A DNA stretch of 64,000 nt from an uncultured Exiguobacterium sp. (GTDB lineage: Bacteria; Bacillota; Bacilli; Exiguobacteriales; Exiguobacteriaceae): positions 62,001-126,000 of the forward strand of contig CAJYMC010000009.1 of assembly GCA_913775715.1 (NCBI GenBank). The letters are read 5' to 3'. This document shows positions 8,407 to 16,512 of this stretch, piece by piece; position 1 is the stretch's first letter, and each line of letters begins with the position of its first letter. Below the pieces are notes generated by a model, which saw only the letters and a program-made list of their open reading frames with translations, was not told the DNA's origin and searched no databases. The translations under genes were made by a program, and so were the position numbers.

Positions 8407-9978
8407 TTACTGGCCTTGTGTCAAATAGTTCGTCAATGTTGCCGATTGGCTGTTTGCTTGGTTCATCGCTTGTTCCATCGCCGCGAATCGACGATAGTAA
8501 CTGTCTTCTTTACGTTTGAGCTTGTCTTCCCAAGACAACATACTCTTATCGATGTCTGCGAGTGACTTACCGAGTCGGTAGGTCGTCGCAACGGATCCAT
8601 CACGCCCGGCGACGTTCGAAATCTTATCACGTAGATTCGTCGTAAAGGTTTGAATTTGGCGAGCGAATCCACTTAATCCATTCGGATTATCGATTTCGGT
8701 TCCATCGGCTTGCTTGATTTTAGCGGGTGCATCTGCCGTAAAGAGACGATAGACGCCGTCCGGATGTTTCTCGAGCATTTCTTTTAGTTTCGCTTCGTCA
8801 AGTTTGATTTTCCCACCATCACGAAAATCACTCGTCGACGTAATTCCAATTTGCGACAACGAACTTAACGTTACAGGACCTGAAGCAGACGGAATCGTGT
8901 AGCCGGTATCAATCTTCGCTGACAACGTACTGCGGAAGTCATTCATACCATCACGTAGGTAAGAGTCATTCTTTAAGACACCACTCATTGCCTTTTCTTC
9001 CCACTTCTTGACTTCGTCTTCGCTTAATTCTTTTCGCTGAGCGTCAGTCAATGGTTGATAATCCCGGTACTTCTCTTCCCGAACCTTCTTATTCATCTTA
9101 TCAACCATGTCATTATACTTATCGACGAATTTCTTGATCGAATCAAAATTTGCTTGTATATCAAGCGTCGTATTGATGGTTGTCGCCGTCTTCGTGACAT
9201 TGTTCAACGTGATGGACAGTCCATTCTGCGTGAATGTATTCGTTGTTTGTTCTAATTTTTGCCCACCGATCGTATATTCAGCGTTTTTTCCTTCACGACC
9301 ATATGTTGCGTTTGTAGAGTCAACAAGTGTCGCGTTCGTCGACAGATCGACAATCGAAATATCAGCTCCACCTGGACTTAGATTACCCGTACTCGTTTTA
9401 GTCAAGACGAGTTTTCCTGTTAAATCATTGAATACAGCGTTCATTCCGAGACTGTTTTGACTGTTGATCGCTGTTGTTAAATCCGAAATCTTTTGTGTTG
9501 CATCGAACTTCAGCGTTTCAGTCACTGCTTTCCCGGTCGCATCAAATGTATTAATCTGTACGTTGATTTTTCCGGAAGCATCTTTCGTGAACAATCCGCT
9601 ATCCTCAAGTGTTGCATCACTTTTTTTCCCACTCGTCGCTACTAATGTCACAGATGCCGCACTAGCCAATTGATCGATACTATCAATCGTCACACTACCA
9701 GCTGGCGCTCCAACACTTGCCGATACAGTCAACGCAGACGGATTTGAGCTTGTGACCGTCTTTGATTGATAATTTTTCGATAACAACATATCACTCGCAG
9801 CAGAACGTAAATCGAGTAATCCTCGGTTCATTTCACGATATGCGTCGCGTTGCCACGTCATCGTCTGTTTCTTTTGTGATAAGCGATCGACGGGCGCACG
9901 CTCCGTCTGCATCAATTGTTTAATCATCGTTTCGGTGTCAATACCGCTCGCTAGTCCGCTGAGTCGGATTCCTGCCAT
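8407..9978 (-). CDS. fliD: Flagellar filament capping protein FliD
   Basis: 523 residues, the usual FliD length. N-terminal MAGIRLSGLASGIDTETMIKQLM with the RAPVDRLSQKKQTMTWQRDAYREMN helix, a long variable middle, and the C-terminal FliD_C pattern DSYLRDGMNDFRSTL ... MLSWEDKLKRKEDSYYRRFAAME. It forms the distal cap that folds incoming flagellin. It is second in the sigma-D operon, 20 nt after flaG. Confidence 0.95.
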   Translation of the reverse strand: MAGIRLSGLASGIDTETMIKQLMQTERAPVDRLSQKKQTMTWQRDAYREMNRGLLDLRSAASDMLLSKNYQSKTVTSSNPSALTVSASVGAPAGSVTIDSIDQLASAASVTLVATSGKKSDATLEDSGLFTKDASGKINVQINTFDATGKAVTETLKFDATQKISDLTTAINSQNSLGMNAVFNDLTGKLVLTKTSTGNLSPGGADISIVDLSTNATLVDSTNATYGREGKNAEYTIGGQKLEQTTNTFTQNGLSITLNNVTKTATTINTTLDIQANFDSIKKFVDKYNDMVDKMNKKVREEKYRDYQPLTDAQRKELSEDEVKKWEEKAMSGVLKNDSYLRDGMNDFRSTLSAKIDTGYTIPSASGPVTLSSLSQIGITSTSDFRDGGKIKLDEAKLKEMLEKHPDGVYRLFTADAPAKIKQADGTEIDNPNGLSGFARQIQTFTTNLRDKISNVAGRDGSVATTYRLGKSLADIDKSMLSWEDKLKRKEDSYYRRFAAMEQAMNQANSQSATLTNYLTQGQ

Positions 9979-9998
9979 CTAATCAGTCCTTTCTCTTA

Positions 9999-10355
9999 TT
10001 AAATCCGTTTATCAATCAATTGGTTGAATTCAAGAAACGCCGCAAAAAAATCGAGTTCCTTTTTACTTGGAATCTCTTGTACGACATTATCATTCGTATC
10101 AACGACCTGAATATAATACTCGTTTAATTTTTCATGTTTGACGAACTTCAATCCTGTCCGTTGCAATTCAAGCTTCACATTCGCTTGTTCAATCGCCACT
10201 TCGAGTTTTTGGACGTGTTGAGGAGTCGGTAAGACAATGACACCATCTTCCTCCAACTCTGCTTGGTTCGCTTCGACGAAGACATTTTTCGTCGCTTCAT
10301 AGGGTAAAACGTTCGAAGGCAGGTGAAGCCGGATTTCCGTATTGATGGAATTCAT
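9999..10355 (-). CDS. flaG: FlaG family flagellar protein
   Basis: 118 residues. The conserved C-terminal FlaG core is present: LKFVKHEKLNEYYIQVVD followed by TNDNVVQEIPSKKELDFFAAF. The N-terminal 50 residues are variable. FlaG homologues influence filament length. SD AAGGAGTG; first gene after a sigma-D promoter at 10389-10415, ahead of fliD. Confidence 0.88.
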   Translation of the reverse strand: MNSINTEIRLHLPSNVLPYEATKNVFVEANQAELEEDGVIVLPTPQHVQKLEVAIEQANVKLELQRTGLKFVKHEKLNEYYIQVVDTNDNVVQEIPSKKELDFFAAFLEFNQLIDKRI

Positions 10356-10388
10356 TGTCTGTCACTCCTTATTTATTCTCTATGTAAT

Positions 10389-10415
10389 GTATCGGTCTAA
10401 TAACTTAATTCTTTA
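10389..10415 (-). promoter_or_regulatory. Sigma-D promoter of flaG-fliD-fliS-fliT
   Basis: On the minus strand: TAAA (10415-10412), 15-nt spacer, ACCGATAC (10396-10389), close to GCCGATAT. It is ~35 nt upstream of flaG and downstream of the flagellin terminator. Confidence 0.82.
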
Positions 10416-10454
10416 TACTATTTGATTTATAAAACCTATCATTGCAATTAATAT

Positions 10455-10486
10455 AAGAAAAAAGGCCACGGAACGAGTCCGTGACC
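10455..10486 (-). terminator. Terminator of the flagellin transcript, beyond the intron and second exon
   Basis: Minus strand 9-bp stem GGTCACGGA / TCCGTGGCC followed by TTTTTTCTTAT. No terminator occurs between the flagellin stop at 10883 and this point, so the intron-like segment and the second C-terminal coding segment are on the flagellin mRNA. Confidence 0.88.
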
Positions 10487-10513
10487 TGAAATAAACTATA
10501 AGCCCAATTACGA

Positions 10514-10558
10514 TTAACGGAGTAATTGGAGAACGCCTTGCGGCTGTTGGTTCGCTTG
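10514..10558 (-). CDS. hag: Putative 3' exon: alternative C-terminus of the main flagellin
   Basis: Reads QANQQPQGVLQLLR then stop TAA (10516-10514), the canonical flagellin C-terminus, but has no start codon of its own. It lies ~370 nt downstream of the equivalent QSNQTPQGVLQLLR codons that end the uninterrupted flagellin frame. Joining it after the GCT codon ending at 10928 restores a perfect flagellin end (MLA+QANQQ). Seen directly: the residues and the terminator behind it. Inferred: that it is joined by intron splicing. The exact junction could also be 4 nt further on (exon 1 ending at 10924, exon 2 starting at 10554). Confidence 0.7.
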   Translation of the reverse strand, partial: QANQQPQGVLQLLR

Positions 10559-10927
10559 CTACGCGCATTAGCTTTCGCTAATGATAAGACTATATCTTCA
10601 TCCTTGAAATTCAAGGAGCTGGGCACTTCCCCCGCCGTTTACGGAGTACGGATTTCATAACCATCGGACAAATCCATTAGGTCGTCTATCCTAGTCGTTG
10701 AACCTTCACCAAGGTTTCCCTACAGGTGCTTGGCTGCTGATTGTCCAATCCTTGATGTTTTTCAGAACGATCACGCTCGCCGTTTCCAGCCACGTTGTCG
10801 TACATCAAGGCTCTCAGGGGTTCCAGCAATTCACCCAGTCATGATCTAATCCGTTACCAGATTAGACGCCCGGTAGAATCAATCATCGAAGGAGTTGGAG
10901 AACGCCTTGCGGTGTCTGATTCGATTG
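10559..10927 (-). ncRNA. Group I intron in the flagellin gene (no homing endonuclease)
   Basis: On the minus strand the four conserved group I core elements appear in order: P AATTGCTGGAA (10831-10821), Q AATCAGCAGCC (10742-10732), R GTTCAACGACTAG (10703-10691) and S AAGATATAGTC (10598-10588). P4 pairs TGCTG with CAGCA; P7 pairs GACTA in R with TAGTC in S. A P2-like hairpin (TCTAATC / GATTAGA, 10867-10845) precedes P, and a P9 hairpin CATTAGC-GAAA-GCTAATG (10583-10566) follows S. A terminal G (10559, or 10555) follows 6-10 nt later. Length ~369 nt, no ORF inside apart from the flagellin tail. The 5' splice site is not settled: reading-frame logic favours after T10928 (or T10924), whereas the best P1 pairing (AGGCGUU with GGCGUCU) would place it near 10901. 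Confidence 0.85.
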
Positions 10928-12271
10928 AGCCAACATTGCTTGTGCAGCTTGTGCAAGAATCGAGTTCTTTGTTTGGTTCATCATTTCTTTTGCCATATCA
11001 ACGTCACGAACGCGTGATTCAGCCGCTGTTAGGTTTTCAGAAGATGTTTTCAAGTTATTGATTGTGTGCTCGAGACGGTTTTGATAAGCACCTAGTTTAG
11101 AACGTTCACCAGAAACTTGTTTTGTAGCAGAATCAAGTGCTGTAATAGCTGCTTCAGCACCACTTTGACTAGTAAGATTTAGGTTATGGATTCCTAAGTC
11201 CGTAGCAGCCATACTTCCGATGTTAATCGACATTACCTGACCTTGGTTAGCACCAATATGAGAAGTAAGCTCGTTTTTAGTTACGTCTACGCTTCCACGT
11301 ACCCCTGCTGTAGCAGAAGCTGCTGCTCCAGTCAAGGTTACTTTCAATCCAATCGCATTACCAGATGTAGCCGTAAGTGTACGACCAACACCAGTTGCAG
11401 CTACTCCACCGATTGTTCCAGCCACGTCAACACCAGCATCAGAACGATTAGTTGTTGCATCCGCAGTTAAATGTAACATTGCCGAATCTGCGTTTGCTGT
11501 AACCGAAACTGATTCACTAGAACCATAGTCATCAGAGTTCAAAGATAAAGTTCCAGCTGTTTCGCTAGCAACTACACCAATATTCGCATTATTGACTGCA
11601 GTAATAAAACTAGCTCGAGTTGCCGTAGCGTCACCAGCAGTTGCATTGAAGTTAATCGCTGTTCCGTTAATAGTAACAGACTTTGCTCCACCTGTAGTAA
11701 CATCACCATTAACTACAGCAGCAGTACCAGCTAAGGTTGCACGTTCTGCTGCTGTTGTAGTTGTAATCGCATAACTTCCAGCAACGATTGAGTCAACAGA
11801 TGCAGAAGCACCTTCAAGATTAGTGTTTGTAGAGAAAGTAACTTTGTTACCAGCATCACCATTTAATAATTTTTTCGTGTTAAATTCTGTTGTTGTTGCA
11901 ATACGGTTTACTTCATCTCGTAATTGAACGTACTCTTTTTGAATCTCAGTACGGTCATCAGTAGTATTAGTATCGTTGGCACTTTGAACTGAAAGTTCGC
12001 GCATACGCTGAAGAATATCATGCGTTTCGTTCAATGCACCTTCAGCAGTTTGAATCAAAGAAATAGAGTCTTGTGAGTTACGTGACGCTTGATCCAAACC
12101 ACGAATCTGACCACGCATTTTTTCAGAGATTGCAAGACCAGCTGCATCGTCACCCGCACGATTGATACGAAGACCTGAAGCTAATTTTTCCATTGATTTG
12201 CTTTGTGCAGAAGAAGCTGAAGACAGCTTGTTGTGCGTGTTGAGCGCTGTAATGTTGTGATTGATAATCAT
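10883..12271 (-). CDS. hag: Main flagellin (Hag/FliC), 462 residues, intron-containing gene
   Basis: N-terminal MIINHNITALNTHNKLSSAS and the EKLASGLRINRAGDDAAGLA type block form D0/D1; residues ~145-365 are a Thr/Ala/Gly-rich variable domain; the C-terminal D1/D0 has ENLTAAESRVRDVDMAKEM and ends QSNQTPQGVLQLLR. The uninterrupted frame is therefore full-length by itself. A group I intron signature begins within the last ~15 codons, and a second C-terminus lies beyond it (10514-10558). SD ATGGAGGG overlaps GGA motifs that could bind CsrA, and fliW and csrA are in this window. A strong sigma-D promoter is at 12394-12419. It polymerises into the filament after export. Confidence 0.95.
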   Translation of the reverse strand: MIINHNITALNTHNKLSSASSAQSKSMEKLASGLRINRAGDDAAGLAISEKMRGQIRGLDQASRNSQDSISLIQTAEGALNETHDILQRMRELSVQSANDTNTTDDRTEIQKEYVQLRDEVNRIATTTEFNTKKLLNGDAGNKVTFSTNTNLEGASASVDSIVAGSYAITTTTAAERATLAGTAAVVNGDVTTGGAKSVTINGTAINFNATAGDATATRASFITAVNNANIGVVASETAGTLSLNSDDYGSSESVSVTANADSAMLHLTADATTNRSDAGVDVAGTIGGVAATGVGRTLTATSGNAIGLKVTLTGAAASATAGVRGSVDVTKNELTSHIGANQGQVMSINIGSMAATDLGIHNLNLTSQSGAEAAITALDSATKQVSGERSKLGAYQNRLEHTINNLKTSSENLTAAESRVRDVDMAKEMMNQTKNSILAQAAQAMLAQSNQTPQGVLQLLR

Positions 12272-12393
12272 TGTAATTTCCCTCCATAGGATTAGTTTTT
12301 TATCTCTTCGAAGATCCGTCTTCTCCGAGATGTGCCCCCTGGCCGGCCCAAGGGTGACACGGTAGAATTAGTCGATGACTGCTTCCACCCTAT

Positions 12394-12419
12394 ATATCGT
12401 CGTCCCTCCGAAATGTTTA
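12394..12419 (-). promoter_or_regulatory. Sigma-D promoter of the main flagellin gene
   Basis: Minus strand TAAA (12419-12416), 14-nt spacer, GACGATAT (12401-12394), 7/8 to the -10 consensus. It gives a ~110-nt leader before the flagellin ATG, containing GGA motifs, consistent with CsrA-type translational control. Confidence 0.85.
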
Positions 12420-12439
12420 ATGCTTTTTTCAAAAAAATC

Positions 12440-12478
12440 CAAAAAAAATCATACATCCTGTTTTTAGGATGTATGATT
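12440..12478 (-). terminator. Terminator of the chemoreceptor gene
   Basis: 13-bp perfect stem AATCATACATCCT / AGGATGTATGATT, followed on the minus strand by TTTTTTTTGG. Confidence 0.9.
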
Positions 12479-12487
12479 TCTCATCAA

Positions 12488-13771
12488 TCAGAGACGCGTT
12501 GCTCCTGTCTCTTCCTGTAATTGCTCCGCTACTGCGACTAGTTCTTCCATCGCCCCGTTGACTTCACCGAGCGAAGCCGCTTGATGGCTTGATGCTTGTA
12601 AGACTTGCTCCGCGTGTTTGGATGCCTCTTCGACCATCGCGAGGATGTTCGCTGTCGTCAGACCGACTTGATCAATCTCTTGATCCGATTTGACGACGAG
12701 TTGGTCGACCGATTTCACGCGTGAGTAGACATGCTCCGTCGAATGATGGATCTCTTCAAATGACGAACCGGCTTGTTCGACAAGACCGACACCTGTTGCG
12801 ACTTCATTTTGGACATCCGTCATTGCGTTCGCTGTATCATTGACAAGACGTTTGACGCCTGAAATCAGATCCGTGATCTCTTTTGCTGATGTTGCAGTTT
12901 GTTCTGCGAGTTTCTTAACTTCTGCTGCAACGACGGCAAAACCACGACCTGCTTCACCCGCACGTGCCGCTTCAATCGAAGCATTCAAGCTGAGTAAATT
13001 CGTCTGAGCAGAAATATCACTGATGACGTCCGTAATGCGCGAGATCTCACCTGTCATATCCGTCAATCGACCGTTGAGCGTCGCTGACTGCTCCATCTTC
13101 TTCGAAATCATATGCATCGCTTCGACTGAATCCGTCGCGAGTGTCTTTCCGTTCTGCGCTTCCGTTTGCATGACCGTTGCTGATTTCAACGCTTCGTTCA
13201 TTTCTGCTGCGACTTCATCCATTGTCCGCTTGACCGCACCGAGTGCATCCATCGAAAGATAAGCTTGATCGACGTTTTCGTTCATTTTTGCGGATAGTTC
13301 TGCCATCGCCGACCGAATGCTTTCGCCAGACGCGTTACCTTCTTGAACAGCAGCTGCGATTTCTTGCGCTGAAGCAGTTAATTTATCGCTTGAGCTACCC
13401 ATCTGTGTTGCTTGTTTGCGGATATGTAAGACCATTACTTCAAGCTCATGCATGAGCTGATCGACTTCATCTCCACGTTTTGCTTCTTCAAAATCAACAT
13501 CGAAGTTGCCGTTTGCGACTTCGCGCGCTGTCTCGGTCGCCTTTTCAATCGCTTTGATCGGTTGGCGGAGAATGAGTTGTGTCAACGTCGTTCCGATCAA
13601 TGAGAGGAGGAGACCGATACCCGCCCCAACCCAGATCGCATTCGTATCCGCGACATCGAGCCCACGATGTAGATATAAGACGAGTTGTGCTGAGATACCA
13701 CTTGTGACAGCTGAGATCACCAATACCCAAAAGAACAATCGTAACTTCAAGTTTCTTCGAAATCTTTTCAT
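12488..13771 (-). CDS. Methyl-accepting chemotaxis protein without a sizeable extracellular domain
   Basis: 427 residues. Two TM helices (about 10-32 and 43-67) are separated by only ~10 residues, so there is no periplasmic-type ligand domain. A HAMP segment ([20 protein letters not shown]) and a long helical signalling domain follow, with the conserved hairpin tip [20 protein letters not shown]. It signals to CheA/CheW, which are not in this window. The tip is canonical. It may sense a membrane or cytoplasmic state rather than an external ligand. Own sigma-D promoter, monocistronic. Confidence 0.92.
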   Translation of the reverse strand: MKRFRRNLKLRLFFWVLVISAVTSGISAQLVLYLHRGLDVADTNAIWVGAGIGLLLSLIGTTLTQLILRQPIKAIEKATETAREVANGNFDVDFEEAKRGDEVDQLMHELEVMVLHIRKQATQMGSSSDKLTASAQEIAAAVQEGNASGESIRSAMAELSAKMNENVDQAYLSMDALGAVKRTMDEVAAEMNEALKSATVMQTEAQNGKTLATDSVEAMHMISKKMEQSATLNGRLTDMTGEISRITDVISDISAQTNLLSLNASIEAARAGEAGRGFAVVAAEVKKLAEQTATSAKEITDLISGVKRLVNDTANAMTDVQNEVATGVGLVEQAGSSFEEIHHSTEHVYSRVKSVDQLVVKSDQEIDQVGLTTANILAMVEEASKHAEQVLQASSHQAASLGEVNGAMEELVAVAEQLQEETGATRL

Positions 13772-13813
13772 AACTGCGACTTCCCTTCTTGGTTCTTCTT
13801 TTCACCGTTCTAT

Positions 13814-13841
13814 CTATCGGTTAATGATGAAAGCGGTTTTA
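13814..13841 (-). promoter_or_regulatory. Sigma-D-like promoter of the chemoreceptor gene
   Basis: Minus strand TAAA (13841-13838), 16-nt spacer, ACCGATAG (13821-13814). It is ~45 nt upstream of the start; the spacer is 1 nt longer than ideal. Confidence 0.65.
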
Positions 13842-13885
13842 GCAAATTGACCTGATTTCAGAATAAAATTACCAAATCTCTCCTA

Positions 13886-13929
13886 TACAAAAAATCCTCT
13901 TTTCCTTGTGTCATCAGGAAAAGAGGATA
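13886..13929 (-). terminator. Terminator of the peptide-binding lipoprotein gene
   Basis: 12-bp stem ATCCTCTTTTCC / GGAAAAGAGGAT followed on the minus strand by TTTTTTG. Confidence 0.88.
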
Positions 13930-13935
13930 CGGGTG

Positions 13936-15444
13936 TCAGTTACGGTTGATTTCGACGTATTTATAGGAAATGTCCGTTCCGACATTGTGTCGCGCGAGAT
14001 TCTTCACTTGTGTGTTTTGCAAGAAGGCATTCTTCCGTTGGTAGACCGGTGAGATCGCTTGATCATCAAGCAATACGCTTTCCGCCTTACTGAGTAATGC
14101 AAGACGCTTATCCTGGTCGAGCTCACTTTCAGCCTGTTTCAAGAGACGGTCATACTGTTTGTTCGAGTAGTCCATCATGTTGAACGGGTTACCGGTCGTG
14201 AACAAGTTCAAGTAAGTCGTCGCGTCTTGATAGTCTGGTGCCCAGCTTGCGAGTGAAAGATCGTAATCCCCTCGTCCTTCACGCGCGAGACGTTCTTTCT
14301 TCGGAAGTGACAACAGTTTAACGTCGACGTTCTGCTTCTTCAACGCCCCTTGGATGTACTCTCCGATTTTTTTCGAGACGTCGTCGTCTTCGATCAACAT
14401 CGTCAGTTTAAGATTTTGTTTGGCAAGTACCTTGTTCGCCGCTGTTGTATCATACGACGATTCGATTTGGCGCGTGTTGTCATACTTCGGATCGAGTTCT
14501 TGCGGCACGATGTAGTCCGCTGGCAGTGATCCGTTTCCGAGCAATGTCTCCGTCAACGCCTTTTTATCGTACGCCGCGTCGATTGCTTGACGTGTTTGTT
14601 TATCTTTCAACGCGTTCGTCTTTTCGTTCATCCGGATGAAGAACATCCGCGAATCGCTGAACGTATTGTACTCTTTTTTGCCTTTGTACGTCACGACGTT
14701 CTCCGAATTGAGTGGTACGACATCGAGCTCACCTGACTCGAACAAGTTGATCGCAAGCATCGGATCCTTGATGATCTTGACGTCAACTTCGTCGATCTTG
14801 ACGTTCTTCCGGTCTGCGTACTCAGCATTCTTCGCAAGCGTATAACCTTGCTCGGCTTGATACTTCTTGAACGTGAACGGTCCGTTATAGACGTTTGTCT
14901 TTGGATCTGTTCCGAACTGGTCGCCTTCTGCTTTGACGATATCTTCCCGGACCGGCATATAGGTACCGAACGTCGTCATACTGAGGAAGTATGGTGTCGG
15001 ACGTTTCAATTCGATCCGGAGTGTCTCGTCGTCGACCGCTGTCGTTTTTTCGACCGGCTCGAGCAAGTACGCGAACGGTGAGTTCGTTTTGATGACGCGC
15101 TCGAACGCATAACGGAAGTTCTCCGCTGTAACGGGTTTTCCATCCGACCATTTGGCATTCGGGTCAAGCTTGAACGTATAGACTTTTCCGTCTTCAGACA
15201 CGCTATGTGATTTCGCTGCCGCCGGAACGAGTTCGTTGTTCGCGTCGAAGCGATAGAGTCCTTCATAGATTTGGTTGAAGATGTTTGACGTGATGGCGTC
15301 TGCTGGGTCAACCGACAGAAGGTCGTAACTCTCCATCGTATGCAGGACCTTTTTGTCCGCTTGTTTGTCTTCTGCTGGTTCTGTCGTTGCACATCCTGCG
15401 AGTAAAACTGCCGTGCTCGCCGCTGCGATCAATGTTTTTTTCAT
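13936..15444 (-). CDS. Peptide ABC transporter substrate-binding lipoprotein (OppA/DppE family)
   Basis: 502 residues from the ATG at 15444. A lipoprotein signal with lipobox LLAGC puts the lipidated Cys at residue 18. The SBP_bac_5 pattern follows: LLSVDPADAITSNIFNQIYEGLYRFD, KLDPNAKWSDGKPVTAENFRYAFERV and VYNGPFTFKKYQ, then a C-terminal YLNLFTTGNPFN segment. It binds oligopeptides outside the membrane for an Opp-type permease encoded elsewhere; no permease genes adjoin it. A tryptophan-type T-box leader precedes it, so its expression probably rises on Trp starvation to scavenge peptides. Confidence 0.93.
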   Translation of the reverse strand: MKKTLIAAASTAVLLAGCATTEPAEDKQADKKVLHTMESYDLLSVDPADAITSNIFNQIYEGLYRFDANNELVPAAAKSHSVSEDGKVYTFKLDPNAKWSDGKPVTAENFRYAFERVIKTNSPFAYLLEPVEKTTAVDDETLRIELKRPTPYFLSMTTFGTYMPVREDIVKAEGDQFGTDPKTNVYNGPFTFKKYQAEQGYTLAKNAEYADRKNVKIDEVDVKIIKDPMLAINLFESGELDVVPLNSENVVTYKGKKEYNTFSDSRMFFIRMNEKTNALKDKQTRQAIDAAYDKKALTETLLGNGSLPADYIVPQELDPKYDNTRQIESSYDTTAANKVLAKQNLKLTMLIEDDDVSKKIGEYIQGALKKQNVDVKLLSLPKKERLAREGRGDYDLSLASWAPDYQDATTYLNLFTTGNPFNMMDYSNKQYDRLLKQAESELDQDKRLALLSKAESVLLDDQAISPVYQRKNAFLQNTQVKNLARHNVGTDISYKYVEINRN

Positions 15445-15503
15445 GTGTCGTGCCTCCTGAGAAATATGATGAGCGTTGGATGATTCGGCATACCTTGACG
15501 TAC

Positions 15504-15770
15504 AAAAAAGGCGCCCTCTACGCATAGCTAACAGCTAATGCATAGAGGACGCCTGTATCCGCGCGGTGCCACCTCTGATTGAGACGAAGAATCGTCTCCA
15601 CTTGTCGCTGGTCCAACAACCAGCTAGCCCGGTAACGGGGGCAACCGTCCTGTCTACTCGAAGGTTCAACAGGCTCTCAGCGGTCCATTCTCGTTCAGCT
15701 TACCGTGTCAGGCTCTCACCATTCCTGACTCGCTTGGTCGGCAGTGTTGACGATACTTACTCCGCGTCGT
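15504..15770 (-). promoter_or_regulatory. T-box riboswitch leader, predicted tRNA-Trp specific
   Basis: On the minus strand the T-box AGGTGGCACCGCGC is at 15574-15561. A terminator follows (GGCGTCCTCTATGC / GCGTAGAGGGCGCC, 15553-15510) with TTTTTT at 15509-15504. Stem I has AGTAAGTA (loop E) opposite GAATGGA, bounded by UCGU/ACGA and GCGG/CCGC. The specifier read in the usual GA-A-NNN-A position is TGG (15687-15685), i.e. Trp. The UGGC in the T-box pairs with an acceptor end having discriminator G, which fits bacterial tRNA-Trp. A stem III hairpin (GAGACGA / TCGTCTC) is also visible. Confidence 0.9.
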
Positions 15771-15802
15771 CGATGTAATTGATATGGCTTAACTTGTTGT
15801 TT

Positions 15803-15831
15803 ACTTTACACGGCTTATTTTTCGCTGTCAA
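15803..15831 (-). promoter_or_regulatory. Sigma-A promoter of the T-box leader
   Basis: Minus strand TTGACA (15831-15826), 17-nt spacer, TAAAGT (15808-15803), ~30 nt before stem I. Confidence 0.8.
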
Positions 15832-15841
15832 CGAAAAAAAC

Positions 15842-16234
15842 TCAGAACGGATGGTCTTCTTGTTTTTCTTGCTCCCGACGGACCGGACGTGGTCGAATCG
15901 GTTCGACGTGTTTGACATGTGTTCGCGTAACGATTCGGTTACTGAGTGCTGCGTCAAGTAAGATCGTGATTGCTGCTGCCATGTGTAAGAACATCCCGAC
16001 GACCGGAATGACCCCGACCGTTGATGCGACGATCCCGACGATGTTCCCTTTTGAGACATTCCCGGCACGTGCCGTCAATACGACGACGACGATATGAAAC
16101 GCGAGCATTAACCACAGGGCATTGTAACCTGAGAAAATGACGATTGAACCACCTAAGAGCGGAATCCCGAGCACCGCTTCCATTCCACCTGATACCCACT
16201 TCAACGTCCGCAATGAATCCTGTCGACTCTCCAT
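15842..16234 (-). CDS. Small integral membrane protein, unknown function
   Basis: 130 residues from the ATG at 16234, preceded by AAAGAGGAGG. About four hydrophobic segments (VLGIPLLGGSIVIFSGY; LWLMLAFHIVVVVLTA; NIVGIVASTVGVIPVVGMFL; MAAAITILLDAAL) and a charged cytosolic tail (EPIRPRPVRREQEKQED). No family recognised. Its 3' end lies next to the T-box promoter, without a clear terminator. Confidence 0.7.
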   Translation of the reverse strand: MESRQDSLRTLKWVSGGMEAVLGIPLLGGSIVIFSGYNALWLMLAFHIVVVVLTARAGNVSKGNIVGIVASTVGVIPVVGMFLHMAAAITILLDAALSNRIVTRTHVKHVEPIRPRPVRREQEKQEDHPF

Positions 16235-16328
16235 GACGTCGCCTCCTCTTTTTTTCCATATGTCTAGTATACGACGGATTAAAGAAAAGGTTCCAACGTT
16301 TTTGTTTAGTTTCTGTAATAATATCAAT

Positions 16329-16355
16329 AAAAAAGAACGATCCGGAGACCGTTCT
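16329..16355 (-). terminator. Probable weak terminator after the tandem GNAT gene and repeat A
   Basis: Minus strand AGAACG / CGTTCT stem with an inner TCCGGA, followed by TTTTTTATTG. Short stem, so moderate confidence. Confidence 0.5.
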
Positions 16356-16373
16356 CCGATAGTCATCACACGT

Positions 16374-16489
16374 CCACTCGACTCCTACAGGATAAAAGCG
16401 CAGTTGCGCTGTCGGAGACAAACAAGCCCCGGCTCTGCGTCGAAGACGACAGCGCCGCGGCTTGTGTCTCGCCTGAGGAAAGCGAGTGG
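16374..16489. repeat. Foldable dispersed repeat, copy A
   Basis: Bounded by the perfect inverted repeat CCACTCG / CGAGTGG, extended outside by ATCAC / GTGAT. Internal blocks shared with copy B (18615-18740): CGACTCCTACAGGA, GCCGCGGCTT and CCTGNGGAAAGC. Inner stems: AGCGCA/TGCGCT and ACAAGCC/GGCTTGT. The stems differ in sequence between the two copies but remain complementary. No ORF. Confidence 0.75.
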
Positions 16490-16512
16490 AAAAGTCGTGA
16501 TGTTTATTTCAA

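Noticed and set aside
10405..10626. Open frame across the intron and second exon (73 codons, minus strand)
   Set aside because: It runs out of frame with the flagellin C-terminal codons and through the structured intron core; it has no SD and no protein-like pattern.
10795..11061. Plus-strand open frame within the intron and flagellin end
   Set aside because: Antisense to conserved flagellin codons and group I core elements; composition follows the flagellin gene.
12300..12390. Flagellin leader as a c-di-GMP (GEMM) riboswitch
   Set aside because: Leader has GC-rich paired segments but none of the conserved GEMM blocks were found; FliW/CsrA control fits better.
15912..16097. Plus-strand open frame opposite the small membrane protein
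   Set aside because: Shadow frame; the minus-strand gene has a strong SD and membrane-helix pattern.
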